From Myxococcales bacterium (GTDB lineage: Bacteria; Myxococcota; UBA727; JABDBI01), in NCBI GenBank assembly GCA_023898405.1, contig CP060221.1, forward strand, positions 496,001-560,000: DNA of 64,000 nucleotides, given 5' to 3'. Positions 43,796 to 52,772 of the stretch are shown here, piece after piece. The notes beneath the pieces were generated by a model. The model made no database searches, was not told where the DNA came from, and worked only from the letters and a program-made list of their open reading frames with translations. The position numbers were made by a program, and so were the translations under genes. Each line of letters starts with the position of its first letter. Position 1 is the first letter of the stretch.

Positions 43796-46696
43796 TTATC
43801 TATTATCACTATAACGACCGACTTGTTGACGAAAGGTTGAGAAATCAGTTATCTGAGTGCCTAATGGTTGAAAATTCTCAGAATCACAAGCCTCTGACTC
43901 TTTTCCTACCACGTGTACAACAATTCGGGCTGCGCTTTTAGGGTCTAACATTTCCCTAAAAAGCGAAACCACTTCATCTTGAGTAATAGATTCGATGGCC
44001 TTAATTTCTTTTTCTTTCCATTCAAAATCTTTTTCATAATAAAAAACAGCAGAAAAAAACGTTGATGATTTTTCGGAAAAACTCTCATCTGGCTTTCTTT
44101 TTTCTTCAAGAATTGAAGAACGAATCTTTTCAAATTCCTCGGAGGATAAGCCTGAAATAAGTTCTGCAGCATTCCCCATCCATTCATCAACAATATCTGA
44201 AAGCTGTTCAATATTTTTTTTGCTTTGAATAAGTGAAACAAATCCGCAACTACGCCTTGCCCAATATCCAAAAGCTTGAGCAATATAAGCTAATTTTTGT
44301 TTAGTTCTCAGTTCATCAAAAAATTTCTGACCAATTATAATTTTTCCAAAGTGTAAAGCTGCATTTGATAACGGGGTATTTTCACCCAGTTGATAATAGC
44401 AACAATAAGCATTTTCATCGTTCGGTACTTCAATTTTATAGTAATAAGTTTTGCCTGGATCCAGCTTAATTTCTTCTTGAGTACTAGAACGATTATTTAA
44501 TGATACTTCGATCCCATGTTGGCTAAGAAATGAATTTAAAAAATCTGCTGCTTCACTTTCTTTTATATCCCCGTAAGCGGCACACAAAACGTTTGATACT
44601 TTTGTTATGTTCGAAAAAAACTCCTTCACATCACTCAATTCCAACTTTTCAATTGGTTCCAAATACATATGGGTTGGAAAACTATTTAGTGAAAGCAATG
44701 CTAATGTGTTTTTGTACGCAATGCTATATGGCATTGTTTTCTGCAAATACGCTTCTATATTATTGATAATTGTTTCCTTAATTGCCTTAAACTCATTCTC
44801 ACTCAAAGAAATATTTTTTATTGCTAAGCTGAATTCTTTTATAAATGGAATAATTTTACAAGCAGGACCACCTGCATAAACTTTAACCCGATCTGAGTTA
44901 AAATCTATACTGTCAGAAAAACCAAGCTTACGAGCGTCTTGATTCCATTTTGCGTTAAATTGATTAAAACAATATTTAAATAATACAGCGCAGGTAACAG
45001 TTTCTATATTTAGATTTTTTCTATCCGTATAAAATTCAACTTGTATTTTTGCTACAGACTGCTCTTGTACATTTTCAGTTTTAATACACAAACAGCAACC
45101 TTTCTGTTCAGTAATGTTGATCTCTGGAGCTCCCTGGTGTCTACAATCATAGGCTTCAGGAATAAAACGATTGGGTTTAGGATATACACTGCCATCATAA
45201 CTGTTGGCATGCATCCACCCGGTATAAACTAAATCATCAATTTTTGACTCACGATAAAAGGCACCATAAAACTCACCAACCTTTACACCTATACTTTTCT
45301 GTGAGAGCTCATCTGAAGTCAAAAATACTTGCATTTTTGAAGGAGAAATTTCATTAAGTAAGGTAAAAAATTCATTCTCATCAGGTTTAGCTAATAAATG
45401 CAACCTTCCTTCTAGCTCATCCCAAGTAAATCGATGAAGATAATTTGCCAGAAGCTTGGCTTGTGCTAATGAGCTCGGAAGCGATGTAGCTAAATAATTA
45501 GTTTCATATATATTTTTAGCCTCCTGGTAAAACAACTTAGATAAACCTTCTTTCTTTAGCTCATTTATATATGAAAAAAATAACTTACAAATATCCTGCC
45601 ATTTCTCCTTTCCTTGTGGGGTTAAAATGAAATTCACTAAAAATTGTCGTTGATTGCGATTAAGTTTTCTGCCTGCATTCATCTCTACGATTAGGCCATT
45701 TGACTTAAGCTTATCGTTTAGTGAACCTATATCCCTCCTATTAAGCAAATTTGTAATAATATTATAGACGCTAGCTGTATTTGAGAAAAAGGATGTTTGA
45801 AATAATAAATTCATTTGCAAATCCTTACCCTCAGGCCTCCATTCGACTATACGAGGTAAGTCTTCATTATTATATAAAGGCGGCAAGGCTATATTAGGTG
45901 CATCTTGACCACTTGATATTTTCGAGAACTTTTCTTGTACCATATCAATAATAGATTGTGTTGATAGCGAACTAATTACAACCAATTTCATTCGGTCAGC
46001 AGTATAATTTTTTTTATAAAACTTAAACAATGCATCAGCGGTTATTTTACTTAAAGTTTCTTTATTTCCTTGGAAACTTCTTTGCATAGGATGTTTTGGA
46101 TTTGATAACAACTTTTTAATATGATCCAACTTGAACATATTACTGATACAATTTTTTTGATATTCTGATTCGATAATTTCAAGTTCGTCATCAATTTTAT
46201 TTATATTGAATGATGGTTCATAAAAAAATCGACTAAATCGATCAAGTGCTCCCTCGAGCGCAGAATCATTTATCGAAAAATAATAATTGGTATTGTCTTC
46301 CGTCGTAGAAGCATTTCTTATCCCATTATTTTTGCTAATGTATTCACCATATTCTTTTGCATCAGGATATTTTTTAGTCCCTAAAAAAAGCATATGTTCC
46401 AGATAGTGCGCAATGCCTCTCAACTCAGAAGGCTCATCCCAAAATCCAACATTAACACTCATTGATACAGATGATTGTTTAGCCTCAGATGTTTGAATCA
46501 CCAATACTTCCAACCCATTGGCTAATCGTATGTATTGCTCTTCGCGTGGGAATTTATTTCTTTGTTCAGATTTAAGCTGTTGGGCATAGATTTTAAAATC
46601 TTCTGAACTTGAATGCGTAATTATTGAAAATAATAAGCTTATCATCAGCAAGTTACAGGATAAATATCTAAAAATACTTTTTATTGACTTATTCAC
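43796..46696 (-). CDS. exported M16 (pitrilysin/insulinase) zinc peptidase
   Basis: 966 residues from the GTG at 46696, which has AAGG eight bases upstream and opens with a signal peptide (core LLMISLLFSI). The longer frame to 46801 would put 35 charged residues before the signal. Zinc motif H97-Y-L-E-H101 with the third ligand Glu in the ELEIIESEYQ segment. M16_C domains follow and a second, inactive M16 half completes the clamshell, like the one-chain pitrilysin type. Degrades peptides, probably in the periplasm or outside. It lies next to the IS element and upstream of it in transcription. Confidence 0.9.
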   Translation of the reverse strand: MNKSIKSIFRYLSCNLLMISLLFSIITHSSSEDFKIYAQQLKSEQRNKFPREEQYIRLANGLEVLVIQTSEAKQSSVSMSVNVGFWDEPSELRGIAHYLEHMLFLGTKKYPDAKEYGEYISKNNGIRNASTTEDNTNYYFSINDSALEGALDRFSRFFYEPSFNINKIDDELEIIESEYQKNCISNMFKLDHIKKLLSNPKHPMQRSFQGNKETLSKITADALFKFYKKNYTADRMKLVVISSLSTQSIIDMVQEKFSKISSGQDAPNIALPPLYNNEDLPRIVEWRPEGKDLQMNLLFQTSFFSNTASVYNIITNLLNRRDIGSLNDKLKSNGLIVEMNAGRKLNRNQRQFLVNFILTPQGKEKWQDICKLFFSYINELKKEGLSKLFYQEAKNIYETNYLATSLPSSLAQAKLLANYLHRFTWDELEGRLHLLAKPDENEFFTLLNEISPSKMQVFLTSDELSQKSIGVKVGEFYGAFYRESKIDDLVYTGWMHANSYDGSVYPKPNRFIPEAYDCRHQGAPEINITEQKGCCLCIKTENVQEQSVAKIQVEFYTDRKNLNIETVTCAVLFKYCFNQFNAKWNQDARKLGFSDSIDFNSDRVKVYAGGPACKIIPFIKEFSLAIKNISLSENEFKAIKETIINNIEAYLQKTMPYSIAYKNTLALLSLNSFPTHMYLEPIEKLELSDVKEFFSNITKVSNVLCAAYGDIKESEAADFLNSFLSQHGIEVSLNNRSSTQEEIKLDPGKTYYYKIEVPNDENAYCCYYQLGENTPLSNAALHFGKIIIGQKFFDELRTKQKLAYIAQAFGYWARRSCGFVSLIQSKKNIEQLSDIVDEWMGNAAELISGLSSEEFEKIRSSILEEKRKPDESFSEKSSTFFSAVFYYEKDFEWKEKEIKAIESITQDEVVSLFREMLDPKSAARIVVHVVGKESEACDSENFQPLGTQITDFSTFRQQVGRYSDNR

Positions 46697-46800
46697 TATC
46701 TGTACCTTTTTTAAAAAATTTTCTTCCAACCTGCTATTTTCATTTTGAATTTCAATAGAGGAAATCTTTTCTTTCGTAGGAGCAAAGCTATTGATAATCA

Positions 46801-46901
46801 TACCAACCCCAGAAATTAACTAAGCCTTTAATTTCTGAACGCCCGCAGCAAAGCGAGGACTAGGAAGAAATTAAAGGCTTAGTTAATTTCTGGGGTTAGT
46901 A
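46801..46901. repeat. palindromic repeat, copy A
   Basis: 35-base arms (46801-46835 and 46867-46901) pair with one mismatch around a 31-base loop containing CCGCAGCAAAGCGAGGACT. Best-preserved member of the family also seen at 14506 and 61442. It lies between the M16 peptidase gene and the upstream ART-like gene, both leftward. Confidence 0.92.
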
Positions 46902-46992
46902 TCAGAGACCCTCTTAGCATTAGAATTCAGGGCCTCAACAAAGCTGAGCCATTTTACTTTCATACCCAGCACAATAAAAAATTTAGTAAATT

Positions 46993-48282
46993 TTAAATTT
47001 TACAGCTAAAATCACTGGCTCCAGCAAGATTTTTATTTGCTTCATCAATTCCATCTGCATCATTAATTGATTTAGATTTACCAAATCCTTTGGGTAAAAT
47101 TACAATTTCAAACATTTTTAAATAAGGCCCAGTATTTTTAAAAAATACAAACTGATTATTCATTTTGCTGTTTCTTTTAAAATAAATTTCATTATCAAAA
47201 GGCTCCCCGGTTTTATCATCTGATAAATGCACCTGTGGAGAATACTTACCTTCGATAAAATCCTTATTTTCCACTCCCATTACCACTATCATTCCTTTGA
47301 GATTGGGATTATTTTTAATTCTTTCTTTCAGGCGCATACAAGCATAAGCTTTTGCTTCATTTGGATCTGCTGTAAGATAAAAACCCTGCCCCAAAGCTCT
47401 TGTCACTGCCACATCAAAGCGAATTGATTTTTCTCCTGGCTTAAAAATATCTAAAACATCGTCAGTCGTACCATGATAAAGCTTCACGTAACTCTTGCCT
47501 GTAAGAGAGTCTTCTATACGATCAGGCACTAAATCAACGAGCTTTTGCAAAGCCTTTGGTCCTTGCGGTTGTGCCACAAAGGTCCATGGCACGTGCATCA
47601 CCATTGTGCGTGTCAAAATCGGAATATTATCCAGCACTTTTGGTGGATACATCCCCTGCTTTTCTGCAGCAAATTTGTCTGGCCTGAAAATATAGGGGAA
47701 CCACTTATCGGCCTCCATCGCTTGAGCATAGGTTATCAGTGGAAGTTCTTGCGCCCCAGATGTACCACTGACTACTGCATCACTTGTAATCGTTGGCTGC
47801 TCATCACCAAAAAGTCCGGTATTCAGCAGAACCTGAAGCTTACCCTTTAGAACAAACTGTTGTTCTTGAGTTTTTTTATTGGCATCGATGTATCTAATCA
47901 CCAGAGGCTTGCTGATTAATTTTTCTTGGCTATCCGGATGAACCTTAATAATAAAATTGCATGTTCCATGAGCAGCAAGCAGTTGTTCAATAAAACAAGT
48001 ACTCATCCGCTCATCCAGCGAAAGAAAATACTCTTTAAGGTTTTCGCTCTGCCCAGGCCGAGAAATATTGGTGATTTGTACAGGAGTGTCGCTGTTATTA
48101 ACGACATTCACATTCACCTCAATCTTTCCATCAGGCTTAATATTTTGTTGACCGAAGTCAAAGCCCTGCACAGACAACTGATCAGCATACCAAGCAGCCT
48201 GTTCTAGCTGCAATTGCTGCTCACCTTGAGCATTTGAGGTAAAAAAATAACAAACTAATGCCACTACCAAACAGTATTTCAT
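46993..48282 (-). CDS. secreted protein with Ig-like domain and ADP-ribosyltransferase-like domain
   Basis: 429 residues. Signal peptide MKYCLVVALVCYFFTSNAQG. Residues ~35-155 resemble an Ig-like ASH/HYDIN-type domain (NNSDTPVQITNIS, then a GTCNFIIKVHPDSQ strand). Residues ~260-400 resemble the PARP/ART fold: LYHGT (His270), LGQGFYLTADPNEAKAYA (Tyr302), and a candidate Glu365 in DNEIYFKR, giving an H-Y-E order. If active it would transfer ADP-ribose from NAD+ onto a target, presumably outside the cell or in another cell. Catalysis is unproven. ATG at 48282 with GGAA. Divergent from the nucleotidyltransferase-like gene across 132 bases. Confidence 0.65.
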   Translation of the reverse strand: MKYCLVVALVCYFFTSNAQGEQQLQLEQAAWYADQLSVQGFDFGQQNIKPDGKIEVNVNVVNNSDTPVQITNISRPGQSENLKEYFLSLDERMSTCFIEQLLAAHGTCNFIIKVHPDSQEKLISKPLVIRYIDANKKTQEQQFVLKGKLQVLLNTGLFGDEQPTITSDAVVSGTSGAQELPLITYAQAMEADKWFPYIFRPDKFAAEKQGMYPPKVLDNIPILTRTMVMHVPWTFVAQPQGPKALQKLVDLVPDRIEDSLTGKSYVKLYHGTTDDVLDIFKPGEKSIRFDVAVTRALGQGFYLTADPNEAKAYACMRLKERIKNNPNLKGMIVVMGVENKDFIEGKYSPQVHLSDDKTGEPFDNEIYFKRNSKMNNQFVFFKNTGPYLKMFEIVILPKGFGKSKSINDADGIDEANKNLAGASDFSCKI

Positions 48283-48414
48283 ATTATTTCCAAAAAATTC
48301 TCACGCAATTTTATCTAACAAACTTTAAACTTCAAATCAGCGCAATTATTGCCATGCATTAAAAAACTAAAGTCGGTAAATAAAAACTGTTTTATAGATA
48401 AGTAGAGAAATTAT

Positions 48415-50262
48415 ATGCGCATTTTTATTAAGTTATCCTTATTGTTTCTTGTTTCTCTGAGTACTAATTTTCTTTTTGCAAAAAATAATTTTGAGCTAAC
48501 TCTTGATTCAAGCAGTCAATTTTTTGCAGGCGATCCTCTCAATTCCTGGATCGACCCAAAAGATCCAAGATTTCAAGATGCCAATTTAAAAGATTTTTTT
48601 GCTAATGATTTTAATACAAAGATGAGAGAAGAGCTCTACAACCTCAGACAATCATACATTGCGCAATTCAAAAAGATTTACAACAAGCCAGGAGCAGACT
48701 ACCTCTCTTTGCAAAAACAGCTCACCAAAGATTTGATGAGCTGGACTAAAAAACATATCGAAGCTGCTCTGCCCGCAGGCATTAGTGAAAAAGATTATGC
48801 CTTTGTGGCTTTTGGTTCAGCTGGGCGACTTGAGTCAGGCATTATCACCGATTTAGAAGGTGGATTAGTTTTATCCGATAATGTAGCAAATCCTGCAGAT
48901 GTTGGACTTGAATTTGGCAATAATCTCGCTACTACTTTAAATGGACTTATCGGTCACCCTATGTTTGGTAGAAAGGGCTTTCGCCTTGATGAGCAGTCCA
49001 ATGCTCCCATACACTTCGCTCCCTTTGTTAAAAGTGATCAAAGCATAGGAGAAATTTTATGCCCAATGATTACAAACTACGCTTTCGCAAAAACAAGTGC
49101 ACAAAAAACCTTTTGGAAAAATTACTTTTATCCTTTTGAGGGCTCCTATGTATTGGTTACAACCCCACAGAATTTAGCTCAGTATGCTCGAGGGGTGAGC
49201 TACAATATGCCACAGATATTTCAGTTGCGTGTCAACAGCTCTACTCGCGGGCAACAGTGGTATAAGTGGGCATCACAATTTTTAATCAAAGGTACTTACA
49301 CCGATGCTGACTACCTCAGAGCAAACATAGAAAATTCATCCTGCGGCGCAAAACTTAGTTCAAGTGAACTCACCAATTGGGTTAACTATTTTCTTGACTC
49401 TGATCAAAGCAATGAGCTCAAAGTGGTAAGTGCCTTTGCTGATATCGGTAGAAATCATTATTTTGTAGCTGGCAACAAAGATTTATATGATCAGTTTGTG
49501 AGTGAACGAAATAAAATATTGCATGAAAATAATGCACTCATCCGTAAAAAAATTGCCAGTCTCAATTTCAATGAGTTAATCAGTAAATGGAGCCAGAAAA
49601 AATATGGTGGAGAAATGTTTATTGAAGGCAAACTTCCATCCAGTGGAGTATTTGATATTAAGCGTCACAATTATCGCCTGATAGAACAATTCTTAACTGC
49701 ATTTCAAAGCTATCTTAACTTGGGGGTACAAAACCCAAAAGATATCATCAATGAGATGGTAAAAGATGGTATCTTTGGCAAAGATTTTGCTCACTCTCTT
49801 TTAGATACAGTCAATCATCTCACTAAACTGCGTTGGCTTTCTCAGATAAAGGTAGACGGACAACTCGAACAAAGCATGGACTTTTTGACCACCAAAGCTT
49901 ATCAAAGCAAACTCGATAGTTTGAAATCAGCACAAAAAACTGAGCAAACAAATTTGCAAAACGCCAAAGACCCCAATTCTTTTGTAGCACTCATGGCGCA
50001 ATCAAATCTTGCTGAAATCAACTATAATCTCGCTAAAATGGCAAAACTTGAACCTCTTAAAAATGATTCTGTAATGAATCCTGAAGAAATAAGTTATTTG
50101 GAACATGTAATCATTCCTGTAGAGCATTTATTGTTCAAAAGAATTGTCGCTTTTATGGGCAGCTCGAGCAATAAAAACCTCAGCCCCAAACCAAATGCAT
50201 TTCAAGATGACTTTGATGTGGAATCGATTGATCTTGGCCAATACAACATAAGGGTTAAATAA
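48415..50262 (+). CDS. exported DUF294/GlnD-like nucleotidyltransferase-fold protein
   Basis: 615 residues. Signal peptide MRIFIKLSLLFLVSLSTNFLFA. At residues 134-148, GSAGRLESGIITDLE matches the nucleotidyltransferase core GSxGRxE...TDxD of DUF294/GlnD-type proteins, with the last acidic residue Glu148 in place of Asp. A helical region follows, and DIKRHNYRLIEQFLTAF (~residue 420) resembles the DUF294 C-terminal element. The family transfers nucleotides to proteins or small molecules in the cytosol, so the signal peptide is unexpected. Substrate unknown; divergent neighbour of the ART-like gene. Confidence 0.62.
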   Translation: MRIFIKLSLLFLVSLSTNFLFAKNNFELTLDSSSQFFAGDPLNSWIDPKDPRFQDANLKDFFANDFNTKMREELYNLRQSYIAQFKKIYNKPGADYLSLQKQLTKDLMSWTKKHIEAALPAGISEKDYAFVAFGSAGRLESGIITDLEGGLVLSDNVANPADVGLEFGNNLATTLNGLIGHPMFGRKGFRLDEQSNAPIHFAPFVKSDQSIGEILCPMITNYAFAKTSAQKTFWKNYFYPFEGSYVLVTTPQNLAQYARGVSYNMPQIFQLRVNSSTRGQQWYKWASQFLIKGTYTDADYLRANIENSSCGAKLSSSELTNWVNYFLDSDQSNELKVVSAFADIGRNHYFVAGNKDLYDQFVSERNKILHENNALIRKKIASLNFNELISKWSQKKYGGEMFIEGKLPSSGVFDIKRHNYRLIEQFLTAFQSYLNLGVQNPKDIINEMVKDGIFGKDFAHSLLDTVNHLTKLRWLSQIKVDGQLEQSMDFLTTKAYQSKLDSLKSAQKTEQTNLQNAKDPNSFVALMAQSNLAEINYNLAKMAKLEPLKNDSVMNPEEISYLEHVIIPVEHLLFKRIVAFMGSSSNKNLSPKPNAFQDDFDVESIDLGQYNIRVK

Positions 50263-50412
50263 ATTTGGATTTCAACAAGAAGATTTATTGAATATTTTTT
50301 AGAAGAAACCACAGGCTAAGCAATTGGTCTTGCGTCACTTGTCATCCTTGCGCAGGTGGGAATAGCAAGTGATATTCGCCAAAAATGATTTTGAAGGATT
50401 GCAAAATTATTT

Positions 50413-51435
50413 TTAAAACACTCTCTCAAGCGTGCTATGACAATTAAGATGACCCACCAATGCTCTCAAAGTCCAAGGCCGTAGAGTCGACACCAAAGTT
50501 TTCCAAGAAAAACTTATAGGCAAAATGAGATTGTAGAGTGGATAGTATTGAGCTCCCAGTTTTCTTTTGAACGCATAACTTGTGGGAGAAAGAATTATTT
50601 CTTTGCAACCTTGGTTGAGCGCGTGCTCAATGCTTGCGTAGATCAGCCGAAAAAAAATTCCATCTTTGCGATACATCGACTGCGCCGTAGCAACGCGTGC
50701 AACATGAAAGCGCTCAGATTCTTTTAATCCTTGCGCCATTCCTAAAAATTCTCCACGAGCACTGTGTGCTGCAACAACAAATGAATCAGGCATGGCATCA
50801 GAGAGAGAAGCAAAATACTCTTTGCTGTAGGCTATCCAGGGAACCAAGGCACGTCTACGCATAAAACGATAAGCTTGATAAAAATCTTCATTCAAGGATT
50901 TATTTATTTCTTTTTGATAGATCAATCTATGCTGTTCACGCTCAAACTTTTTTATGTTTCTACGCATGCTATTACGATATTTCGATGAAAATAGATTAAG
51001 ATAATCTTCAAAATTTTGAGCATTGACTTTAAGGCGCATATCAGGAAAGGAAGGAATCAATAAGAATCCTGCGTTCAACAACTTACTTATGTGAGAAGAA
51101 TTTTTATTGACATTGGTGAGCAAAACAACGTCGGCTCCAAACTCTTTGGCCATTTTCTTTATACTTTGTATCGAGGGCAACATCGATAGAATTGCAGTTT
51201 GTTCATAGGGCTCAAATGGCACCCCAAACACCAATGCCCGTGGGTTTAACAACGACGGGGCTACTATTCTCAGGTGATAAGCAATGCTGCGCAAAACTCC
51301 TGGCATAAGCGGCTGAAAACTTGCAATCGATACAACAAAATAAGGCGCCCCTTGTGAACACAGCTTAAGACTCAGCTCAGGATGAGAGCTAGACAAAAAT
51401 TTAAAATAGGCAGGATTACTCAGCAGATCACTCAT
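50413..51435 (-). CDS. GNAT-fold acyltransferase (DUF482/peptidoglycan-bridge-like)
   Basis: 340 residues. Resembles the FemX/BioF2-like GNAT group: a first half with LVFGVPFEPYEQ, the SSKYRNSMRRNIKKFER helix near residue 150 (substrate arm), RRRALVPWI, and a second GNAT half with VVAAHSARGEFLGMAQG and YRKDGIFFRLIYASIEHA. The family N-acylates amines or amino acids using acyl-CoA or aminoacyl donors; the substrate is not readable. ATG at 51435. Cytoplasmic. Confidence 0.75.
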   Translation of the reverse strand: MSDLLSNPAYFKFLSSSHPELSLKLCSQGAPYFVVSIASFQPLMPGVLRSIAYHLRIVAPSLLNPRALVFGVPFEPYEQTAILSMLPSIQSIKKMAKEFGADVVLLTNVNKNSSHISKLLNAGFLLIPSFPDMRLKVNAQNFEDYLNLFSSKYRNSMRRNIKKFEREQHRLIYQKEINKSLNEDFYQAYRFMRRRALVPWIAYSKEYFASLSDAMPDSFVVAAHSARGEFLGMAQGLKESERFHVARVATAQSMYRKDGIFFRLIYASIEHALNQGCKEIILSPTSYAFKRKLGAQYYPLYNLILPISFSWKTLVSTLRPWTLRALVGHLNCHSTLERVF

Positions 51436-51574
51436 GGCCCTACTATAACCAATAAATAAATTTAATTAGTCCGTATGCTTTCATCTGTAATGCTTCAAAA
51501 ATTATTGTTTATTATTTTTTTTGTGATAAAAAATTTCTGTATTTAATTTAATTTTTTAACGATGGAAAAAATAA

Positions 51575-52723
51575 ATGTTTAAATTCTTTATATCTGCTCT
51601 TCTTGGAACATGTTTTTTACTAACAGGACTTGGAGTTATTCGCACTATTGGTTTTAAGAAAATCACTCAAAAAAAAACAAATTTTGCGCAGATAACTTCT
51701 AGTGAATATGTACCCAGCGAGCCAGTAAATCCTCCTCACCAAAATCCCTACTCTGAACCAATCGTCGAAGTAATTGATGATGATCCACCAGCCGAGCAAA
51801 TATATCAAAACCCAGTTGAAGTAGAAGAAATAGATGGTGAGAATCAACCTGCTGTTCAGGCTCTAGGTATTGATCAGGTAAAATTTTCTCTTATCGTCAA
51901 TGACTATGAACAAGATGCCAAAACTGCAGCTGAGACGATCAACGAGCTCAACGATTATATCAATGAGCATGACAGCAGCATCCGCGTTAAAATTATTCTG
52001 CCCAAAGAACTTGTTGCTCAGCATAAAGATGAGAAAGTTTTCCGTCGGTGGTTAGCGCGTGTTGGTGACTATATTTTTGTTCGACGACTAGAAATTACTG
52101 ACGACTGGGCAAATATTTTACGCAACAAAGATGGGCTTTTGCGCTCCGCGCCTTCAAAAATCCATGAACGCGGCTGTGTGTTGCTCAGTGATAATGATAA
52201 AGATTGGCACATAATGCTGCGCGGTTTTGAAAATCACGCACTGGAGCTCATCACTGTGATTGAGAATATCCTTGTACCAGCATTTAGCCAAACTAAAAAC
52301 ATGGCAGACTGCCCCCCTTTAAAAACAAAAAAAATGTCTGATGCTCTGAAAGATTTCCATCATAAAATGAGCGGGAATACGATTCAACTTATCGATCACT
52401 ATATTAATAAATGTGTTGTCAGCAGAGACATGGATATAAAAATTAATCTAACAGCTTTTTTGCCTCTCACTGATTTTGTTGAGCTCAATTCAATAGAAAA
52501 TAATGAAAAAGAAATTATCGTTGCGGCCAATGAAGTTTTTTTTAATAAGTTTTGGCAACTTATGGAGAACAACAACGTAACAAAACTCAAGGCAACTCCA
52601 GCAAATCTAGATAATCTAATTAAAGCATCATATGTTCAGACTATTGATCTTTATAAAATTTGGCTGCAAGAATCTCAGCTTTCTTCCTTTCTTTTGAAGT
52701 CTTTGTTTGAAAAGCACGAATAA
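51575..52723 (+). CDS. hypothetical protein with N-terminal membrane anchor
   Basis: 382 residues, family not recognised. An N-terminal hydrophobic segment (LLGTCFLLTGLGVI) is followed by a Pro/Glu/Asp-rich linker to about residue 95, then a mixed alpha/beta domain (KFSLIVNDYEQDAKT through RVKIILPKEL; EITDDWANILRNKDG) and a helical C-terminus. The architecture suggests an anchored extracytoplasmic protein. ATG at 51575 with GGAA. Convergent with the coiled-coil gene. Confidence 0.65.
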   Translation: MFKFFISALLGTCFLLTGLGVIRTIGFKKITQKKTNFAQITSSEYVPSEPVNPPHQNPYSEPIVEVIDDDPPAEQIYQNPVEVEEIDGENQPAVQALGIDQVKFSLIVNDYEQDAKTAAETINELNDYINEHDSSIRVKIILPKELVAQHKDEKVFRRWLARVGDYIFVRRLEITDDWANILRNKDGLLRSAPSKIHERGCVLLSDNDKDWHIMLRGFENHALELITVIENILVPAFSQTKNMADCPPLKTKKMSDALKDFHHKMSGNTIQLIDHYINKCVVSRDMDIKINLTAFLPLTDFVELNSIENNEKEIIVAANEVFFNKFWQLMENNNVTKLKATPANLDNLIKASYVQTIDLYKIWLQESQLSSFLLKSLFEKHE

Positions 52724-52732
52724 AATTATTTA

Positions 52733-52755
52733 AAAGGTCCCAGATAGGGACCTTT
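52733..52755. terminator. bidirectional terminator hairpin
   Basis: Perfect nine-base stem AAAGGTCCC/GGGACCTTT with an AGATA loop, A- and T-rich on its two sides, between two convergent genes. Confidence 0.75.
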
Positions 52756-52772
52756 AATGTTTCAGATAATTT

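Noticed and set aside
46697..46801. Longer N-terminus for the M16 peptidase starting at 46801
   Set aside because: It would place 35 charged residues before a clear signal peptide and has no ribosome site; the GTG at 46696 has AAGG at proper spacing.
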